Assembly (NCBI GenBank): GCA_002786505.1
Contig: PCTK01000138.1
Coordinates: 1,909 to 18,509, forward strand
Direction: 5' to 3'
Source: Nitrospinae bacterium CG22_combo_CG10-13_8_21_14_all_47_10
GTDB taxonomy: Bacteria; Nitrospinota; Nitrospinia; Nitrospinales; VA-1
DNA length: 16,601 bases
Position 1 is the stretch's first letter. Every line of letters starts with the position of its first letter. This document shows, in pieces, positions 14,808-16,601 of this stretch. Position numbers and translations under genes: made by a program. Under the pieces are notes generated by a model that was given only the letters and a program-made list of their open reading frames with translations, was not told where the DNA came from and made no database searches.

Positions 14808-15395
14808 CTAATTATGTTTTTCGAAATACGTTTGTGAACCGGAAGGATCGGCCTTCATACCATCTTCGCCCTCTTTCCAGTTTGCCGGGCATACTTCGCC
14901 GTTTTTCTCATGGAACTGCAAAGCATCGACCATTCTCAACGCTTCATCAATATTTCTTCCCAGAGGCAGGTTGTTGATAACCTGATGCTGAACAATTCCG
15001 TCCTTGTCAATCAAGAACAGTCCGCGAAAAGCGATCCCTGCTGGATGCATGACCCCGTAATCGTAGGTAATTTTCTTATTCAAATCAGCAACAAGCGGAT
15101 ACGCGATATCGCCGAGACCACCTTTTTTACGATCTGTATTTCTCCAGGCCAGATGCGAGAAATGACTGTCGACGGAAACCCCCAACACTTCAGTATTCCG
15201 CTTCTTGAACTCAGCCATTTTTTCACTGAAAGCAATGATCTCAGTGGGGCAGACAAATGTAAAGTCCAGCGGGTAAAAAAATAGAATGACATACTTTCCC
15301 TTGTAGGAAGAAAGCTTGATTTCCTTGAAACTGCCATCAGGCATAACAGCTTGGGCAGTAAAATCAGGGGCGGGCTTGGCAACTAATGCTGACAT
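14808..15395 (-). CDS. typical 2-Cys peroxiredoxin (AhpC/Prx1 type)
   Basis: Cytoplasmic thiol peroxidase that reduces hydrogen peroxide and organic peroxides; 195 residues. The peroxidatic Cys is residue 49 in FTFVCPTEI, within the usual Tyr-Pro-Leu-Asp-Phe context, and the resolving Cys is 169 in GEVCPANW. Between them are SVDSHFSHLAW and DIAYPLVAD. It carries GGLG (92-95) and a C-terminal Tyr-Phe (190-191), the pair that in typical 2-Cys peroxiredoxins accompanies sensitivity to over-oxidation and is common in eukaryotic members. AGGAG on the minus strand 6 bases before the ATG supports the start. It has its own terminator (14731-14760) and a probable promoter (15451-15478), so it appears to be a single-gene unit. 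I do not assign a symbol because ahpC, prxU and tsa are used inconsistently for this type. Confidence 0.96.
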   Translation of the reverse strand: MSALVAKPAPDFTAQAVMPDGSFKEIKLSSYKGKYVILFFYPLDFTFVCPTEIIAFSEKMAEFKKRNTEVLGVSVDSHFSHLAWRNTDRKKGGLGDIAYPLVADLNKKITYDYGVMHPAGIAFRGLFLIDKDGIVQHQVINNLPLGRNIDEALRMVDALQFHEKNGEVCPANWKEGEDGMKADPSGSQTYFEKHN

Positions 15396-15450
15396 ATATA
15401 ACTCCTCTTAAAAAGAACAAGTGTTTATTGGAAAACTCACTCTATCACAA

Positions 15451-15478
15451 ATTTTACAGGGCATTCAATTGCCATCAA
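15451..15478 (-). promoter_or_regulatory. predicted promoter of the peroxiredoxin gene
   Basis: On the minus strand TTGATG (15478-15473) and TAAAAT (15456-15451) are 16 bases apart. Initiation near 15444 would give a leader of about 50 bases. A partial palindrome with GGCA and TGCC ends (15460-15473) lies in the spacer and could be an operator. No recognisable OxyR or PerR box was seen. Confidence 0.4.
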
Positions 15479-15533
15479 TAACTTTTATAGACTCTCCATG
15501 GCAGTTTTATTTCCACCTACCCCCGGCCCTGAC

Positions 15534-15562
15534 TTGACACACCGAGGCACCCTACTTACAAT
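15534..15562 (+). promoter_or_regulatory. near-consensus sigma70 promoter driving the MBL-fold gene
   Basis: TTGACA (15534-15539, perfect) and TACAAT (15557-15562, one change) are separated by 17 bases. Initiation is predicted near 15569, about 94 bases before the ATG at 15663. This is the best promoter match in the window and it is divergent from the peroxiredoxin promoter. Confidence 0.75.
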
Positions 15563-15568
15563 GATTTA

Positions 15569-15587
15569 GGCCAGCATTCTGCTGGCC
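15569..15587 (+). other. stem-loop at the predicted 5' end of the MBL-fold mRNA
   Basis: GGCCAGCA (15569-15576) and TGCTGGCC (15580-15587) form a perfect 8-bp stem with a TTC loop. It starts at the predicted transcription start of the promoter at 15534-15562. No T-run follows, so it is not a terminator. Such 5'-terminal hairpins can protect an mRNA from 5'-end-dependent decay; that role is inferred. A second weak hairpin (AATGC 15590-15594, GCATT 15601-15605) follows. Confidence 0.6.
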
Positions 15588-15662
15588 CCAATGCGCAATG
15601 GCATTAACTAATAGCGATGAGTTACCTCGACTCACTCCGCCTGGACGGCTATAAATATATTT

Positions 15663-16427
15663 ATGGAAATACTATTTTTAGGTACCGGTACCTCGACCGG
15701 GGTCCCTTCCCTGTGTTGCGATTGTGAGGTATGCCTGTCAAAAGACCCTCGCAACAAGCGTTTGCGCTCGTCGATTCTGGTTCGGGAAAACGAGCATACC
15801 ATTCTGGTCGACACTTCTACCGACCTCCGGCAACAATGCCTGCTCTATGGAATCAGAAAAATCGATACGGTTCTATATACCCATCACCATGCTGACCATG
15901 TTCACGGGATTGATGAGTTGCGCAGTTTCAACTTTTTCAACAAAACAAAATTGCCCGTTTATGGCAACGCACAAACGTTGCGCCACCTGAACACAAACTT
16001 CAGCTATATTTTTGGCCAGGCGGAGCAGATCGGGGGAGGCATTCCACAATTGATCCCAACCCAACTGGAAGATAAAACCTATAACTTCGGCGATATCCCC
16101 GTCACACCTCTCGACATCCAGCATGGCAAGCTGATCATCAATGGGTTTCGCTTTAAAGACTCCGCCTACATCACCGACTGTAGCGGCATTCCCGATACCA
16201 CGCGGGAAAAGTTGAAAGGATTAAAAGTTCTGATCCTGAACGCTCTCGGATTCAATCCCCACCCTACCCATTTCAGTCTCAGCCAAGCCCTCGAAGCCGC
16301 CAAAGACATCAACGCGGAAAGGACCATTCTTACCCACATCAACCATCAATTTGATCATGAAAAAGTGTCGCAAGACCTGCCGGAAGGAGTGGAACTTGCT
16401 CTCGACGGAATGCAGGTTGATATCTAA
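15663..16427 (+). CDS. PhnP-like metallo-beta-lactamase-fold hydrolase
   Basis: Cytoplasmic metallohydrolase of 254 residues, probably a phosphodiesterase. It opens with MEILFLGTGTSTGVPS, the beginning of the fold, then CDCEVC: Cys 19, 21 and 24 match the spacing of the structural zinc site of PhnP, the cyclic phosphate phosphodiesterase of the C-P lyase pathway. The metal motif HHHADH (74-79) fits HxHxDH, and further ligands are likely at His154, Asp172 and His225. Many genomes have such proteins without C-P lyase genes, so the substrate is unknown and I give no symbol. It has its own strong promoter. There is no clear Shine-Dalgarno before ATG 15663, only an AT-rich stretch, but the N terminus fits the family. 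Confidence 0.92.
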   Translation: MEILFLGTGTSTGVPSLCCDCEVCLSKDPRNKRLRSSILVRENEHTILVDTSTDLRQQCLLYGIRKIDTVLYTHHHADHVHGIDELRSFNFFNKTKLPVYGNAQTLRHLNTNFSYIFGQAEQIGGGIPQLIPTQLEDKTYNFGDIPVTPLDIQHGKLIINGFRFKDSAYITDCSGIPDTTREKLKGLKVLILNALGFNPHPTHFSLSQALEAAKDINAERTILTHINHQFDHEKVSQDLPEGVELALDGMQVDI

Positions 16428-16562
16428 ACCCAACTTGAACCTCAGATAAACACAGATAGACAGGGACAGAAAGCTCCCTCTTTGTCAAAGTACCCGTTCC
16501 GGGCACGAAGGCTAATATAAAACACCACAAGGGGCTGGGGTGATTGCCCACCAGGAGTTTTG

Positions 16563-16601
16563 ATGTTATTCAAAAAACAACTGGATCGCCAGGTTCCTAT
16601 C
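16563..16601 (+). CDS. start of an unidentified gene, cut by the window end
   Basis: ATG at 16563 follows AGGAG (16553-16557) with a 5-base spacing, and the frame stays open for 13 codons to the last base (MLFKKQLDRQVPI). That is too short to assign a function. The 135 bases between the MBL-fold gene and this start hold no gene, no convincing terminator and no good promoter, so the two may be cotranscribed. Confidence 0.55.
   Translation, partial: MLFKKQLDRQVPI

Noticed and set aside
14121..14837. Plus-strand open frame of 238 codons over surE
   Set aside because: Antisense to a clear SurE with all family motifs. The peptide resembles no family and its start has no ribosome binding site.
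16493..16503. Short hairpin CCCG-TTC-CGGG after the MBL-fold gene, and TTGTCA/TAATAT as a promoter
   Set aside because: The stem has four pairs without a T-run. The two hexamers are 25 bases apart, far from the usual 17.

Overview
The window reads as a bacterial chromosome segment made almost entirely of conserved information-processing genes. It suggests a Gram-negative, non-model lineage. It has an RseP-type site-2 protease, a ProRS with an inserted editing domain, a ProS-RimP-NusA-IF2-YlxP-RbfA-TruB-S15-PNPase order, and moderate GC with abundant Lys/Glu codons. A deltaproteobacterial or Nitrospinota-like source would fit, but that is only an impression from gene order and protein style. 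Nothing in the window fixes the taxon. No tRNA, rRNA, CRISPR array, insertion sequence or phage gene was seen.

Layout. (1) Bases 1-4958, all plus strand: the 3' part of rseP, a 94-codon gene of unknown function, a 577-codon fusion of phosphoenolpyruvate mutase with a nucleotidyltransferase, and proS. The small gene and the fusion overlap by 4 bases and sit between rseP and proS, two housekeeping genes. This pair is the most unusual content of the window because it implies synthesis of a carbon-phosphorus compound and its nucleotide activation. (2) Bases 4959-5160: a good sigma70-type promoter followed within about 50 bases by a strong intrinsic terminator, ahead of the rimP-nusA operon. (3) Bases 5161-13880: rimP, nusA, infB (TTG start), ylxP, rbfA (GTG start), truB, rpsO and pnp. 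These cover ribosome maturation, transcription elongation and antitermination, translation initiation, tRNA pseudouridylation and RNA decay. A long near-perfect inverted repeat lies between truB and rpsO, and a bidirectional terminator closes the run. (4) Bases 13944-15395, minus strand: surE and, upstream of it, a typical 2-Cys peroxiredoxin with its own terminator and a plausible promoter. (5) Bases 15396-16601: a divergent promoter region with a near-consensus plus-strand promoter whose predicted transcript starts with a stem-loop, then a PhnP-like metallo-beta-lactamase-fold hydrolase, then the first 13 codons of an unidentified gene.

The genes of region 3 act together in making and quality-controlling RNA and ribosomes. 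RimP, RbfA and S15 serve the 30S subunit. IF2 and NusA serve initiation and elongation. TruB modifies tRNA. PNPase degrades RNA. The phosphonate fusion has no partner decarboxylase or transaminase here, so the rest of its pathway must be elsewhere or be unusual.
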